Below are positions 29,589 through 39,463 of a stretch of 64,000 nt of DNA, in pieces. Source of the stretch: Armatimonadota bacterium (lineage in GTDB: Bacteria > Armatimonadota > UBA5829 > DSUL01); the NCBI GenBank assembly GCA_025998755.1, contig AP024674.1, positions 2,806,162-2,870,161 on the forward strand. Reading direction: 5' to 3'. The notes below the pieces were generated by a model. The model did no database searches and had not been told where the DNA came from. It saw nothing but the letters and a program-made list of their open reading frames with translations. Numbering within the stretch: position 1 is the stretch's first letter; each line of letters begins with the position of its first letter. Position numbers and translations under genes: made by a program.

Positions 29589-29942
29589 TCAGAGGGGCCG
29601 CAGGTTCACCACGAGCACCAGCAGGAGATAAGCCAGCAGGTAAGCCCAGAACCCCACGCGGATGAACAGCCTGCCGGTCACCGGGTTGCGGCGGCGGTAG
29701 ATCTCGCACATCGCCACAAAGGGGGCGAAGGAAGCCGCCTTCACGGTCAGGAAGACCAGCGCGCCCCGCTCCAGACACCAGGCCATCAGGGGGTTCGCCT
29801 CGGTGGCCAGTCCGCGTCCCACCAGAAACAGCGTGGAGACGGCGTCCGCCACGCAGATCAGTACAAGCATCACGCTTTCCGGGCACAGGCCCCGGATATC
29901 ACCCACCTCCAGCGCCTTGACGTTTGCCCTTTCGTTTCGCAA
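29589..29942 (-). CDS. DUF5658 family small membrane protein
   Basis: This 117-residue protein has three to four hydrophobic helices. VADAVSTLFLVGRGLATEAN followed by PLMAW and a downstream Lys-containing helix (FLTVKAASFAPFVAM) are the signature of DUF5658. It starts at TTG 29942 with AAAGGA about 6 bases upstream. Function is unknown in the family. It is convergent with the DapA-family gene, with 17 bases between the ends. Confidence 0.8.
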   Translation of the reverse strand: MRNERANVKALEVGDIRGLCPESVMLVLICVADAVSTLFLVGRGLATEANPLMAWCLERGALVFLTVKAASFAPFVAMCEIYRRRNPVTGRLFIRVGFWAYLLAYLLLVLVVNLRPL

Positions 29943-30078
29943 TGCCGGTCCTTTCTGCTGTGCCGGCCTGCGCTTGCACGGCAGGCCGGTGATTCCATGG
30001 TAACGGACCGGCGGGCGCCTTTCATACTGGCAGAATTGACAGTCTTCTCAGGGGAGATTTCCGGGCAGACACGCCAAA

Positions 30079-30103
30079 GGGCCGGGCGCGCCGCGCCCGG
30101 CCC
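30079..30103 (-). terminator. Terminator after the second Gfo/Idh gene
   Basis: A perfect 11-base stem (30079-30089 with 30093-30103) with a GCC loop is followed on the minus strand by TTTGGCG. It lies just past the oxidoreductase stop at 30137. Confidence 0.55.
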
Positions 30104-30136
30104 CTCTGGTCTTGCGGAAAGGTTGGCTGCCGGTGG

Positions 30137-31300
30137 CTAGACCTCGTCCACCTTCACCCAGCGCCGCTCCTGCGCCGACTTCGTGACTGCCTCCAACACC
30201 ATCTGGCACTTCAGGCCGTCCTCGAAGTCCGGGTGCGGGTTCACACTGTCCGCGATGCCGTTCATCAGCTCGTAGATCTGGTGCGTGAAGGTCTGTCCCC
30301 AGCCGATGATGTGCGCCGGAGGCCACCACGCGCTCATCCACGGATGCGAGCTCTCCGTGGTCTGGATGACCCGGAAGCCCTGCCGGTCGCCCGACTGGGT
30401 GTGGTCGTAATACTCCAGCTCGTTCATGCGCTCCACGTTGAAGCGCAGCGATCCCTTCTCGCCGTTGATCTCCCACATATTGCCGTTGCGATGCCCGGCG
30501 GCGAAGCGCGTGGCCTCGAACGAGCCCACCGCGCCGTTCTTGAAGCGCACCAGGAACAGGCTGGCGTCGTCCACCGTCACCTCGCCCATCTCCTCAGCGG
30601 CGGCCGCCGAGAGTCCGCCCGTCGTGCGGGCCAGCTTCGGGCGCTGCTTGATGAACGTCTCCTGCAGCCCCACCACCTCATCAATCTCGCCCACCAGATA
30701 GTGCGCCAGATCAATGGAGTGCGCCGCCAGATCTCCGTGCGAACCAGAACCGGCCACATCTCCCTGCAGCCGCCACACCAGCGGGAACCCGGGATCTATG
30801 ATCCAGTCCTGAAGATAGAACGCCCTCCAGTGGAACACGCGCCCGATCAGCCCTTCCTCAATGAGCTGCTTGGCGAACCGGATGGCGGGCACGGCGCGGT
30901 AGTTGAAGTTGACCATGTTGATGACGCCGGCCTTCTTCACGGCCTCCACCATCGCGCGCGCCTCACGCACGTTCATGGCCAGCGGTTTCTCGCAGAAGAT
31001 GTGCTTGCCTTTCTCCGCGGCCGCGATGGCCATCTCGGCGTGCACATTGTTGCCGGTGGAGATGTCTATCAGGTGGATGTCATCCCGCTCCACCACCCGG
31101 CGCCAGTCCGTCTCGTAGCTCTCCCAGCCGAACTGCTTCTGCGCCTGGCTGACGCCCTCTTCGTCACGTCCGCAGATGACTTTCATCACCGGGACGGCCT
31201 TCACATCGGGGAAGTAGAAAGGCACATCCCTGAAGCCCTGGCTGTGGGCTTTTCCCATGAACTTGTAGCCGATCAGCCCCACATTCACTGTCTTTGCCAT
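30137..31300 (-). CDS. Gfo/Idh/MocA family oxidoreductase
   Basis: The protein is 387 residues. The N-terminal Rossmann domain begins VGLIGYKFMGKAHSQGF, the IFCEKPLAMNVREAR motif follows near residue 95-110, and the C-terminal half is the typical substrate domain. The YKFMGKAHS start is common in members acting on sugars or inositol-like compounds. It shares only family-level similarity with the one at 5385-6377. Own terminators flank it on both sides, so it is probably transcribed alone. The substrate cannot be assigned. Confidence 0.9.
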   Translation of the reverse strand: MAKTVNVGLIGYKFMGKAHSQGFRDVPFYFPDVKAVPVMKVICGRDEEGVSQAQKQFGWESYETDWRRVVERDDIHLIDISTGNNVHAEMAIAAAEKGKHIFCEKPLAMNVREARAMVEAVKKAGVINMVNFNYRAVPAIRFAKQLIEEGLIGRVFHWRAFYLQDWIIDPGFPLVWRLQGDVAGSGSHGDLAAHSIDLAHYLVGEIDEVVGLQETFIKQRPKLARTTGGLSAAAAEEMGEVTVDDASLFLVRFKNGAVGSFEATRFAAGHRNGNMWEINGEKGSLRFNVERMNELEYYDHTQSGDRQGFRVIQTTESSHPWMSAWWPPAHIIGWGQTFTHQIYELMNGIADSVNPHPDFEDGLKCQMVLEAVTKSAQERRWVKVDEV

Positions 31301-31469
31301 TGCTGTCCCTCTTGCGTCCGTCTCATGTGCGGCCGTGTCCTGCGCTCTTTTGCGGGCGGTTTCGCGAACCGCCCCGCCGGCCGCAACGGAATACTTCCTC
31401 TCTCATCCGCCGGATGCCTGCCCGGATTTCGCGGTCCGAAGAGTCCTCCGGTTGCCTCAGATGAACAAA

Positions 31470-31496
31470 GGCCGGGAGCCACCGTGGCTCCCGGCC
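31470..31496 (-). terminator. Terminator after the PpiC foldase gene
   Basis: A perfect 11-base stem (31470-31480 with 31486-31496, 5-base loop) is followed on the minus strand by TTTGTTCATC. It sits about 35 bases past the stop of the foldase gene. Confidence 0.65.
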
Positions 31497-31531
31497 GTAA
31501 CCTGCTCAGCCGTCCTGCGGCAGCCGGCCCG

Positions 31532-32575
31532 TCAGTTGGACTCGGGCGCAGGCGGGGGCGGAGGAGGAGTATCCTGCCCGCCGGTCTCCGGCTGGCTCTC
31601 CTCCATCGCGGGAGGCGGCGTCGGCGGCTTGGGCTGCTCGCCGAGAGCCCGCTCCACCTGAGCCTCCTGCTTGGCCTTCAGATACCAGGCGGTCATCTCA
31701 GGGCGGAGCCGCTCCTGCCGGATGCGCTCGATCAGATCCGCGCGCTCCTGACCTTCCGCGTCCTTGCCCAGCTTCTCCACCAGGATGAGATGGTAGCCGT
31801 AGGTGGTCTTCACCGGCTCGGACATCTCACCGGCCTTCAGCTTGAATGCCGCCTCCTCGAAAGGCTGCGTCATCACCCCGCGCTTGAAGAACCCCAGATC
31901 GCCGCCCTGGTCCTTGCTGCCGGGATCGTCCGAAAACTCTTTCGCGGCCTGCTCGAAGGTGGTCTTGCCGGCCTTGATGTCTGCGGCGATCTGCTCCAGC
32001 TTGGCCTTGGCCTCCTGCTCTTTCTTTTCCCGCTCCTCGGCGGTGGCGCCGGGCTGCTGGGTGGAGATCAGGATGTGGCGGGCCTTGATGTATCCGGCCA
32101 GGTCCTGGTCGGTCACATTGATGTTCTTTGCGGCGGCCTTCTCGATGTAGACGCTGGTCTCCAGCTCCTTGCGCAGCTGCTCTTCCGTGATGTTGTACTG
32201 CTCCAGAAACTGCTCGAAGGTCATTCCCGGTGGCAGCCGGTCCTTCAACTCGTTGACCTTCGCGTCCAGATCGGCGGGCTCAATGGTCACCCCGGCCTTC
32301 TGGGCAGCCTGGCGGATGGCGACTTTGTCAATGAGATCCGTCAGGGTGGGGATGGCGTAGCGTCCCCACATCGCCTCCATTAGCTCGCCCTTCGTGATGG
32401 GCTCGCCGTTGACCGTCGCGACCACCGTGGAATCCGGGCTCTCCACTGTGATCTTTGGCTTCTGAGCCGCCGGAGCGTTCTCGTCTCCGGCCGCCGGTAT
32501 CGCGCCCGGCAAAAGCAAGGCGGCCAGCAGAACGGCTGCCGCCGTGTAAATGGATCTGGCCCTCATATCAGGCAT
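31532..32575 (-). CDS. PpiC/SurA-type peptidylprolyl isomerase
   Basis: This roughly 347-residue exported foldase starts at ATG 32575, which follows GAGAGGAG at proper spacing. A signal peptide ends near GAIPAAGDE. An N-terminal SurA-like helical domain ([16 protein letters not shown]) precedes a single parvulin domain: [43 protein letters not shown] and [12 protein letters not shown]. It would catalyse proline isomerisation and aid folding of secreted proteins, of which this region encodes many. The C-terminus is Pro-rich and probably disordered. Confidence 0.92.
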   Translation of the reverse strand: MPDMRARSIYTAAAVLLAALLLPGAIPAAGDENAPAAQKPKITVESPDSTVVATVNGEPITKGELMEAMWGRYAIPTLTDLIDKVAIRQAAQKAGVTIEPADLDAKVNELKDRLPPGMTFEQFLEQYNITEEQLRKELETSVYIEKAAAKNINVTDQDLAGYIKARHILISTQQPGATAEEREKKEQEAKAKLEQIAADIKAGKTTFEQAAKEFSDDPGSKDQGGDLGFFKRGVMTQPFEEAAFKLKAGEMSEPVKTTYGYHLILVEKLGKDAEGQERADLIERIRQERLRPEMTAWYLKAKQEAQVERALGEQPKPPTPPPAMEESQPETGGQDTPPPPPPAPESN

Positions 32576-32995
32576 ACAGATGCTCCTCTCTGAAGCAGTG
32601 TGGCGTTTCATGCTATCCGCGGACGGGGCATCAGTCAACCGGCGACCGGAAGCGCCGTCTCAGCGTGCCCCGCGCTCCGCTCTTTAGACCCTTCCAGGAC
32701 GCCCGCGTGTTCACTACGGGACCGCGGGCGCTTCGGGTTTCCGTTGCAGGCGCTACGGGAGCGCCGCCGCGCGAAAAATCCCCCGGAAAAAGTTCCGCAC
32801 CGCCAAAAGACTGACAGAAGGTGACAGCCTCGGCGGTTACCTTTATAAGCGAGGGATCGGTGGAACGGCAGTCTCGGCTATGAGACTGCTCGCGAGCCGG
32901 GCGCCAAAAGGGGGCAGGGCTGTCTTTGAGGGGCCGGTCATCCTCATCGGGTGCCGGCCCCGGGCCCTGCCTTCCTGCCCCTGGCAGGTTCTTCC
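32576..32995. other. 420-bp intergenic region with palindromes, no gene seen
   Basis: The spacer between the ABC ATPase and PpiC genes, both leftward, holds two hairpin elements. A perfect 8-base stem lies at 32868-32889 and a GC-rich imperfect hairpin spans about 32929-32967. An AT-rich TTATAA lies near 32843-32848. No ORF with family similarity is visible. Confidence 0.5.
32868..32889. repeat. Perfect inverted repeat GCAGTCTC-N6-GAGACTGC
   Basis: Eight-base arms at 32868-32875 and 32882-32889 flank a 6-base loop. There is no T-run. It may be an operator or a structured leader for the downstream foldase gene. Confidence 0.45.
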
Positions 32996-34102
32996 CTAGT
33001 AAAGCGCCACCTCCGTGTCCGGGTCGAACACGTGGGTGCTCTCCATGTCGAAGACCAGCTCGATCGGCTGCAGCTCCTTCGCCTTAGAGTTGGCGTCCAG
33101 CGTCGCGACCACCGAATGCTCGCCCAGCGTGACATAAGCGGTGATGATGGAGCCCATCGGCTCCACCACGTCCACCACGGCCTGGACCGTGTTCTCGGGC
33201 GTAGCCTCCACCGGGTTCTTGAGCGAACTGTCGAAGATATCCTCCGGCCGGATCCCGAAGATCACCTTTCTGCCGATGTAGTCTTTCACCCGGTCGTACT
33301 TGTCCGCAGGCACTTTTACGCGGAAGGCCCCGGCGTTGATGATGGCTCCCCCGTCCGCGCTCTCCAGCGTTGCGTTCAGGAAGTTCATACTGGGCGTTCC
33401 GATGAAGCCCGCCACGAACATATTCGCCGGGTTGTGGTAAAGCCCCAGCGGAGTGTCCAGCTGCTGCAGCACCCCGTCCTTCATCACCGCGATCCGGTCA
33501 CCCATGGTCATGGCTTCCACCTGGTCGTGGGTGACGTAGATGGTGGTGATTCCCAGCCGCCGGTGCAGCTTTATAAGCTCCGCGCGGGTCTGCACCCGCA
33601 GCTTGGCATCCAGGTTGGAGAGCGGCTCGTCCATCAGGAACACCTTCGGCTCCCGCACAATGGCCCGTCCCAGCGCCACGCGCTGGCGCTGCCCGCCCGA
33701 AAGTTGTTTGGGCTTGCGCTGAAGCAGGTCCCGCAGCCCCAGCAGGTCAGCAGCCTCTTCCACACGCCGGCGGATCTCATCCTTCGGAACCTTGCGCAGC
33801 TTCAGCCCGAACGCCATGTTGTCATACACGCTCATATGAGGGTAAAGCGCGTAGTTCTGGAACACCATGGCGATGTCCCGGTCTTTGGGGGACACATCAT
33901 TGACCACCCGATCCCCGATGAGGATTTCGCCGGAGGTGGCCTCCTCAAGTCCCGCGATGAGCCGCAGGGCGGTGGTCTTTCCACATCCCGACGGCCCGAC
34001 AAGCACCAGGAACTCCTTGTCTTTGATCTCCAGGTTCAGGTCGTTGACGGCAACGACGTTCTTGAAGGTCTTCCTGAGGTTTCTCAGAGTGACGCTGGCC
34101 AC
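32996..34102 (-). CDS. Sugar ABC transporter ATP-binding protein (MsmX/UgpC/MalK type)
   Basis: This 368-residue ATPase is read from GTG 34102; the frame runs further upstream without family similarity. It has Walker [10 protein letters not shown] at residues 36-44, the Q-loop [18 protein letters not shown], the signature [15 protein letters not shown] and Walker [16 protein letters not shown]-terminal TOBE/MalK-type regulatory domain (residues about 235-368) completes it. It powers carbohydrate import. No permease or binding protein is adjacent, so it probably serves several importers as MsmX does in Bacillus. Confidence 0.95.
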   Translation of the reverse strand: MASVTLRNLRKTFKNVVAVNDLNLEIKDKEFLVLVGPSGCGKTTALRLIAGLEEATSGEILIGDRVVNDVSPKDRDIAMVFQNYALYPHMSVYDNMAFGLKLRKVPKDEIRRRVEEAADLLGLRDLLQRKPKQLSGGQRQRVALGRAIVREPKVFLMDEPLSNLDAKLRVQTRAELIKLHRRLGITTIYVTHDQVEAMTMGDRIAVMKDGVLQQLDTPLGLYHNPANMFVAGFIGTPSMNFLNATLESADGGAIINAGAFRVKVPADKYDRVKDYIGRKVIFGIRPEDIFDSSLKNPVEATPENTVQAVVDVVEPMGSIITAYVTLGEHSVVATLDANSKAKELQPIELVFDMESTHVFDPDTEVALY

Positions 34103-34288
34103 TTGACTGTCTGTGCCTCCGTTGCTCCCCGCCGCCGCGCCACGCGCTGCCGGTGGCGGACGGGATGGATATGGAGAACCGGCATGCTCCCATGCGATCG
34201 CGAAAGCCCTGCGCCGGGTCTTTCGCGCCGCCGCGCCATTATACGGATTGCGGCCGCGCGAAGTCAACGCCGCCGGGTCAGGCGGCAA

Positions 34289-34318
34289 TTGGCACAAATC
34301 CGGTCGGTTAGGTATACT
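34289..34318 (+). promoter_or_regulatory. Sigma-70 promoter of the metYXW operon
   Basis: TTGGCA at 34289-34294 and TATACT at 34313-34318 are separated by 18 bases and point toward metY. The predicted leader is about 55-65 bases and contains no recognisable SAM riboswitch. Confidence 0.6.
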
Positions 34319-34391
34319 TTCTTCCGGCCGGTCAGCGCGGGAGCATCCTCCCCGACCTGCCGCAGCTCTTCGGTAAGGAGTGAACCAGACA

Positions 34392-35675
34392 GTGGCAGAC
34401 TTCAGATTCGATACGCTGGCCCTGCACGCGGGCCAGACCCCGGACCCCGTGACCAAGGCGCGTGCCGTGCCCATCTATCAGACCACCTCCTACGTGTTCG
34501 ACAGCGTGGAGCACGCCCGCAGCCTGTTCGCCCTGGAGCAGTCCGGCAACATTTACACCCGCATCATGAACCCCACCTGGGACGTGCTGGAGCAGCGGAT
34601 CGCGCAGCTTGAGGGAGGAGTGGGGGCGCTGGTCACCTCCAGCGGGCAGGCCGCCTGCAGCCTTGCCATCATGAACATCTGCGAGGCCGGCGGCGAGGTC
34701 ATCTCCGCCACCAGCCTGTATGGCGGCACCTACAATCTGTTTCACTACACCCTGCCGAAGTTCGGCATTTCTGTGAAGTTCGTGGATCCTTCGGACCCGG
34801 AGAATTTCCGCCGCGCGGTGACGGACCGCACGAAGGCGTTCTTCGTGGAGGCGCTGGGCAACCCGAAGCTGGACATCCCGGACTTTGAGAAGATCTCCGC
34901 CATAGCCCACGAGAACGGTGTGCCTCTCATCGTGGACAACACGCTGCCTTCGCCCGCTCTGCTTCGTCCGTTCGAGTGGGGGGCGGATATCGTCATGCAC
35001 TCGATGACCAAGTTCATCGGCGGGCATGGTACCAGCATCGGCGGCGTGGTGGTGGACAGCGGCAAATTCGACTGGAAGGCCAGCGGGCGCTTCCCCGGAC
35101 TTACCACGCCCGACCCCAGCTATCACGGGGTGAACTACGCGGAGGCCCTAGGGCCGCTGGCGTATATTGTCAAGATGCGAGTCCAGCTGATGAGGGACCT
35201 CGGACCCTGCCTCTCTCCGTTCAACGCCTTCCTGTTCCTGCAGGGGCTGGAGACGCTGCACCTCCGAATGGAGCGCCACAGCCGCAATGCTCAGCAGGTG
35301 GCGGAGTGGCTGCAGCAGCAGCCCCAGGTCAGGTGGGTGAACTATCCCGGACTGCCGGGACATCCCTCACACGAGCTCGCGAAAAAGTATATGCCGGATG
35401 GTTGCGGAGCCATTATCGGTTTCGGCATCAAGGGCGGCAAAGAGGCCGGCATTCGGTTCGTGGACGCCTGCAAGCTGCTTTCGCATCTTGCCAACGTGGG
35501 AGACTCCAAGAGCCTGGTCATCCATCCGGCCAGCACAACGCATCAGCAGCTCACGCCGGAGGAGCAGGTCGAGACGGGCGTCACTGAAGACTATGTCCGC
35601 CTCTCCATCGGCACCGAAGACGTGCGCGATATTATCGCGGATATCGAACAGGCCCTGCAGGCGGCGAGCGTCTGA
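34392..35675 (+). CDS. metY: O-acetylhomoserine sulfhydrylase (MetY)
   Basis: The protein is about 427 residues from GTG 34392, which has AAGGAG at 11-base spacing; GTG 34380 overlaps that site. It is a PLP-dependent Cys/Met metabolism enzyme starting [16 protein letters not shown]. The PLP-binding Lys is in [16 protein letters not shown] near residue 206. Internal [20 protein letters not shown] is diagnostic for the MetY subgroup. It makes homocysteine from O-acetylhomoserine and sulfide. metX, which makes the substrate, and metW follow on the same strand. Confidence 0.95.
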   Translation: MADFRFDTLALHAGQTPDPVTKARAVPIYQTTSYVFDSVEHARSLFALEQSGNIYTRIMNPTWDVLEQRIAQLEGGVGALVTSSGQAACSLAIMNICEAGGEVISATSLYGGTYNLFHYTLPKFGISVKFVDPSDPENFRRAVTDRTKAFFVEALGNPKLDIPDFEKISAIAHENGVPLIVDNTLPSPALLRPFEWGADIVMHSMTKFIGGHGTSIGGVVVDSGKFDWKASGRFPGLTTPDPSYHGVNYAEALGPLAYIVKMRVQLMRDLGPCLSPFNAFLFLQGLETLHLRMERHSRNAQQVAEWLQQQPQVRWVNYPGLPGHPSHELAKKYMPDGCGAIIGFGIKGGKEAGIRFVDACKLLSHLANVGDSKSLVIHPASTTHQQLTPEEQVETGVTEDYVRLSIGTEDVRDIIADIEQALQAASV

Positions 35676-35763
35676 GTGCGCCGCCGCTTTCCTGCGGGAT
35701 GGACTATAATCAAATGACCGAAGCGGCCGGGGCGGCATCAGCGTCCCGGCCCCTGCCATCCCG

Positions 35764-36909
35764 ATGCTAGATCAGACAGACGTTCAGACCGCTCCCGGAA
35801 GCGTGGGACTGGTCCAGACGCAGTATTTCACCTTCCCCGGCCCCCTGCGGCTTGCCAGCGGCAAGGAGTTGGGGCCCATCACGCTCGCCTACGAAACCTA
35901 CGGTGAACTGAACTCCGACCGCTCCAACGCCATCCTGGTGGAACACGCCCTTTCCGGCGATGCTCACGTTGCCGGGCGGCACCATCCCGATGACCGTAAG
36001 CCCGGCTGGTGGGACATGATGGTGGGTCCGGGCAAGGCGCTGGACACAACGAAATATTTTGTCATCTGTGCCAACTGCATCGGGGGGTGCATGGGGTCGA
36101 CGGGGCCCTCCTCCATCAATCCGGCCACAGGGCGGCCGTATGCCATGTCGTTCCCGGTCATCACCATTCAAGACATGGTGGAGGCCGAGACATACCTGCT
36201 GGATCATCTGGGAATCGAACGGGTGCTGTGCGTCATCGGCGGCAGCATGGGAGGGATGCGGACGCTTCAGTGGGCGGTCAGCCACCCGGAGCGCGTACGG
36301 CTTGCCATCCCCATCGCCACAACCAGCCGACACACTGCTCAGGCCATCGCCTTCGACGAGGTCGGACGGCAGGCGATCATGGCCGATCCCAATTGGAACG
36401 GGGGTGACTATTACGGAGGTCCGCGTCCGGAGCGGGGCCTGGCCATCGCCCGGATGATCGGGCACATCACCTATCTTTCCGACGAGGCCATGCACCGCAA
36501 GTTCGGGCGCAATCTCATCCGCGACAACGGGCTGGAGTTCGGGTTCGAGGAAGAGTTCCAGGTTCAGAGCTATCTCCGCTATCAGGGGGATAGCTTTGTC
36601 CAGAGATTTGACGCGAACTCTTACCTTTACATCACGAAGGCGATGGACTATTTCGACTTGACCCAGCCGAGCGGGAGCCTGAAAAAAGAACTGTCTCGGG
36701 TCCGGGCCAAGTTCCTGGTCATCAGCTTCACTTCGGACTGGCTGTATCCCACCTATCAGTCACGGGAGATCGTCACCGCCTTGCGCCACAACAACGCCTA
36801 TGTGACGTTCGCGGAGATCACCACGCCGCACGGGCATGACGCATTCCTGCTGGAGAGCCGCCAGCTCACCAGCCTGATCTCGAACTTCTTGAGCTATGCC
36901 GTTGACTGA
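35764..36909 (+). CDS. metX: Homoserine O-acetyltransferase
   Basis: This 381-residue alpha/beta-hydrolase-fold acyltransferase has GKALDTTKYFVICANCIGGC (in part) and GSTGPSSINP near residues 90-120. The nucleophile motif is CVIGGSMGGMRTLQW, and the C-terminal His is in TTPHGHDAFLLE. It acetylates homoserine for MetY. It starts 88 bases after metY and overlaps metW by 14 bases. A TATAAT lies in the metY-metX gap at 35705, but without a -35. No Shine-Dalgarno is obvious before the ATG. Confidence 0.95.
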   Translation: MLDQTDVQTAPGSVGLVQTQYFTFPGPLRLASGKELGPITLAYETYGELNSDRSNAILVEHALSGDAHVAGRHHPDDRKPGWWDMMVGPGKALDTTKYFVICANCIGGCMGSTGPSSINPATGRPYAMSFPVITIQDMVEAETYLLDHLGIERVLCVIGGSMGGMRTLQWAVSHPERVRLAIPIATTSRHTAQAIAFDEVGRQAIMADPNWNGGDYYGGPRPERGLAIARMIGHITYLSDEAMHRKFGRNLIRDNGLEFGFEEEFQVQSYLRYQGDSFVQRFDANSYLYITKAMDYFDLTQPSGSLKKELSRVRAKFLVISFTSDWLYPTYQSREIVTALRHNNAYVTFAEITTPHGHDAFLLESRQLTSLISNFLSYAVD

Positions 36910-37558
36910 GCCCGCCGCACCCCCTCTGCCCCGTGAGGAAACACTGCAGCGCACCGCGCCGCTGAAAGGCGAGCTGGAATACATTATCGAGCTGGTTGAG
37001 CCGGGCACTCGGGTGCTGGACCTGGGCTGCGGTACGGGCGACCTGCTGAAAGCGCTGCAGGAACGCAAGAGAGTCTTTCCCCAGGGAGTAGATATCGATG
37101 AGGAGGCCATCCAGGTCTGTGTGTCCAAGGGGCTGCCCGTCTATCACGGCGACCTCGACGAAGGGCTCGCGGACTTCGGCGACCAGGCGCTGGATTATGT
37201 CATCCTCACGAACGTCATCCAGGTGCTGCATCGCCCGGACTTCCTGATGCGGGAGGCCGCGCGTGTCGGGCGCAGGGTCATCGTCAGCTTCCCCAATTTC
37301 GCCCACTGGAGCGCCCGGCTGCAGCTTGCGCTCCTCGGCCGGATGCCCAGGACGAAGCGGCTGCCCTACGAGTGGTACGACAGCCCGAACATTCACCTGA
37401 CCACCATCCGGGACTTTCAAGAACTGCTCGGTAGAGAGAAGTTGAGGATTCACCGCAGGGTCTTCCTGCGCAGCACGCGAGACGGGCGCTTTGTGCCTGT
37501 CCGGCTCTGGCCCAACCTGCTGGCGGAGCAGGCCATCTTCATGGTCTCCCGCGACTGA
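36896..37558 (+). CDS. metW: Methionine biosynthesis protein MetW
   Basis: This 220-residue SAM-dependent-methyltransferase-fold protein has TRVLDLGCGTGDLLKAL (motif I). IVSFPNFAHWSARLQLALLG and YEWYDSPNIHLTTIRDF, split here, are signatures of MetW. The start overlaps metX by 14 bases, so the two are translationally coupled. MetW often accompanies MetX and is needed for its full activity in bacteria with this pairing. The chemical role of MetW is still not well defined. Confidence 0.93.
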   Translation: MPLTEPAAPPLPREETLQRTAPLKGELEYIIELVEPGTRVLDLGCGTGDLLKALQERKRVFPQGVDIDEEAIQVCVSKGLPVYHGDLDEGLADFGDQALDYVILTNVIQVLHRPDFLMREAARVGRRVIVSFPNFAHWSARLQLALLGRMPRTKRLPYEWYDSPNIHLTTIRDFQELLGREKLRIHRRVFLRSTRDGRFVPVRLWPNLLAEQAIFMVSRD

Positions 37559-37574
37559 TGCGCCCGCGGCGCGA

Positions 37575-38252
37575 TCAGTTCATAGAGAACGGCATGCCGT
37601 CTTCCTTCCAGTCCAGCGGGACAGCCTGGCGCGGGCGGCGGGCCACCTCGGTGAGCGTCTCGATCTGTTCGTTCAGCAGCTCCAGTTCCTGCTCCAGCAG
37701 ACGCTGCACGTCCAGCTGCTGCAGCAGATCCTGGCGCATCTCCAGCGGGACGGCCAGCAGCGACGCCACCACCGATGCCAGCATCTCCACGTCGTCCGGC
37801 AGCTCCAGGGCGTCCACCGACTGCCCGGCCAGGCTTGCCAGTAGTTTTACGTAGCGCGTAAAAGCGTCTGACACCTCGGCGGGAAGTTTCGAGCGCTTTA
37901 GCGAGGCAGGCACCACCGGATCCAGGAACTCCACCATAGCCGCGCGGTAGGGATGTCCCGGAACGAGCTCCACGATGCGGAATCGCCGCTCCCCCTGCAC
38001 CACGATGTTCATTCGTCCGCCGGAGAGCCGCTCCACGTCAGTCACGATGGCCGCTGTGCCGTATTCGTGCGGGAAGTCCTCTTCCTCCACATCCTCTCGC
38101 ACCAGCACCACACCGAACGGCTCATCCAGTGTGATGCACTCATTGATCATCTGCTTGTAGCGGTCCTCGAAGATGTGCAGGGGGGTGCGCACTCCCGGGA
38201 AGAGGACCAGAGAGAGAGGAAAAAGCCTCAGGTAATTGAGCTGCTCGGACAT
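37575..38252 (-). CDS. Stand-alone Lon substrate-binding-domain protein
   Basis: This 225-residue protein matches the Lon N-terminal (LAN/PUA-like) domain: YLRLFPLSLVLFPGVRTPLH followed by IFEDRYKQMI, GTAAIVTDVERLSGGRMNIV and GERRFRIVEL. An amphipathic helical tail follows. There is no AAA+ or protease domain, so it is not a Lon protease but a separate adaptor-like protein of uncertain role. It lies 68 bases downstream of mnhG on the same strand and may be read through from the Mrp operon. Confidence 0.9.
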   Translation of the reverse strand: MSEQLNYLRLFPLSLVLFPGVRTPLHIFEDRYKQMINECITLDEPFGVVLVREDVEEEDFPHEYGTAAIVTDVERLSGGRMNIVVQGERRFRIVELVPGHPYRAAMVEFLDPVVPASLKRSKLPAEVSDAFTRYVKLLASLAGQSVDALELPDDVEMLASVVASLLAVPLEMRQDLLQQLDVQRLLEQELELLNEQIETLTEVARRPRQAVPLDWKEDGMPFSMN

Positions 38253-38319
38253 GGCGGCGACTCCCTTTTCCTGTTATACCCGCTCCGCGCCGCGGCGTCG
38301 CGGGCGCAGGAAGCCTCTT

Positions 38320-38700
38320 TCAGGGGACCGGATCGCTTCCTGCTGGAGATCCGGACTTGTGCCCCGTTTCCTCCGTCGTCCGCCGTTCCCGCCATTCGTC
38401 CGTAAGAGTGCCTTCCCACATCGGGACTCTCATCAGATATGCGGACCGCGCAATGATATGCGCCGCTACCGGAGCGGTCAGAAGGAAGAAGACGATGATC
38501 AGCAGGGCGCGGGAGGTCACTGGGACGGCATGGAAGAACACGGCCGCACCGGCCGCGACCAGTCCGACCCCCAGACTCCCTGCCTTGCTGGATGCCTGCA
38601 TCCGCGAGAACATGTCCGGCATCCGGATCACCCCGATGGAGGCGATCAGCGCCAGCGCGCTTCCCAGCAGCATCAGAACGGTGGCCAGGATCTCCTTCAT
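38320..38700 (-). CDS. mnhG: Mrp antiporter subunit MnhG
   Basis: This 126-residue protein has three hydrophobic helices and GVIRMPDMFSRMQASSKAGS, the MnhG/PhaG signature, plus PVAAHIIARSAY. It is a small structural subunit of the multi-subunit Na+/H+ antiporter. It overlaps mnhF by 4 bases and is the last gene of the mnhABCDEFG run. Confidence 0.95.
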   Translation of the reverse strand: MKEILATVLMLLGSALALIASIGVIRMPDMFSRMQASSKAGSLGVGLVAAGAAVFFHAVPVTSRALLIIVFFLLTAPVAAHIIARSAYLMRVPMWEGTLTDEWRERRTTEETGHKSGSPAGSDPVP

Positions 38701-38987
38701 CGGTCCTGCTCCGCGCGCTTAGCCACATAACGGGCGAAGCCGACCGTCGCCAGAAAGGCCACCAGCGCCACGACGATGGCCACGTCCATGAAAACCGGGT
38801 TTCCGCTCCGCACCGAGTAGACGACCATGAAGGCTGCCGCGCAGGAGGTCAGCAGGTCCAGGGCGATCACCCGATCCGGCAACGTCGGCCCCAGCACCAC
38901 CCGCACGAAGGCGACCAGCATCGCGCCCGCCAGCATAAGGAGCGAGATTGCGGCCGCGCTTGCGGCTGTTCCTTCCGGAAGGCTCAT
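38697..38987 (-). CDS. mnhF: Mrp antiporter subunit MnhF
   Basis: The protein is 96 residues with three membrane helices. RVVLGPTLPDRVIALDLLTS and the C-terminal VAFLATVGFARYVAKR are diagnostic of MnhF/PhaF. It overlaps mnhG and mnhE by 4 bases each, indicating coupled translation in the operon. Confidence 0.95.
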   Translation of the reverse strand: MSLPEGTAASAAAISLLMLAGAMLVAFVRVVLGPTLPDRVIALDLLTSCAAAFMVVYSVRSGNPVFMDVAIVVALVAFLATVGFARYVAKRAEQDR

Positions 38988-39463
38988 CTCAGCGTCTCCA
39001 GCAGCCGCCGTTCAAAGCCGTTCTTTACGTCGGCGCGCAGGGCGTCTGTGTCGCCATTCGGGATATACATCGCGTGTATGTAGAGTACCCTGCGGTCTTC
39101 AGATACATCCAGGCTCAGCGTGCCAGGCGTCAGAGTAATGAGGTTGGCCAGCAGTGTTATCTCCGCATCCGTCTTGGCGTCCAGCGGGATCGCCACGATG
39201 CCCGGCTGCATATGATGTTTCGGAGTCAGAACGTCATGGGCGATGCGGATATTGGCCAGCACCAGTTCCCAAAGGAAGAAGGCGATGAATCCTGCGGCGC
39301 GGCTGGCGCGCGCCGTGTACGGGCTCTGTCCCACAAGCCCTCCGCGGACCAGCAACGCAAGCAGCAGATAGCCCACCGCGAATCCCACCGAGAGTGACGT
39401 GAGAGAGAACTCCCCGTGAAGGGCCGCCCACGCCAGCGCCAGAACCATGTTCCAGGCGAACAC
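38984..39463 (-). CDS. mnhE: Mrp antiporter subunit MnhE
   Basis: This 159-residue protein has two to three N-terminal helices and a cytoplasmic domain. [20 protein letters not shown] and [20 protein letters not shown], with the IHAMYIP strand, are the MnhE/PhaE signature. It overlaps mnhF by 4 bases and meets mnhD at a single base. Confidence 0.95.
   Translation of the reverse strand: MFAWNMVLALAWAALHGEFSLTSLSVGFAVGYLLLALLVRGGLVGQSPYTARASRAAGFIAFFLWELVLANIRIAHDVLTPKHHMQPGIVAIPLDAKTDAEITLLANLITLTPGTLSLDVSEDRRVLYIHAMYIPNGDTDALRADVKNGFERRLLETLR

Noticed and set aside
30233-32383. A 716-codon + strand frame across the Gfo/Idh and PpiC genes
   Set aside because: It spans two real minus-strand genes and the terminator between them; low-complexity composition and no recognisable domain.
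34319-34391. SAM riboswitch before metY
   Set aside because: The leader is short and lacks the conserved core of SAM-I, SAM-II or related classes.
32951-34612. A 553-codon + strand frame opposite the ABC ATPase and into metY
   Set aside because: It overlaps the ATPase on the other strand and the start of metY in another frame; no protein-like motifs.
35705-35710. Internal TATAAT between metY and metX as a promoter
   Set aside because: No -35 element at any suitable distance and no extended -10 TG; probably chance in a short gap.
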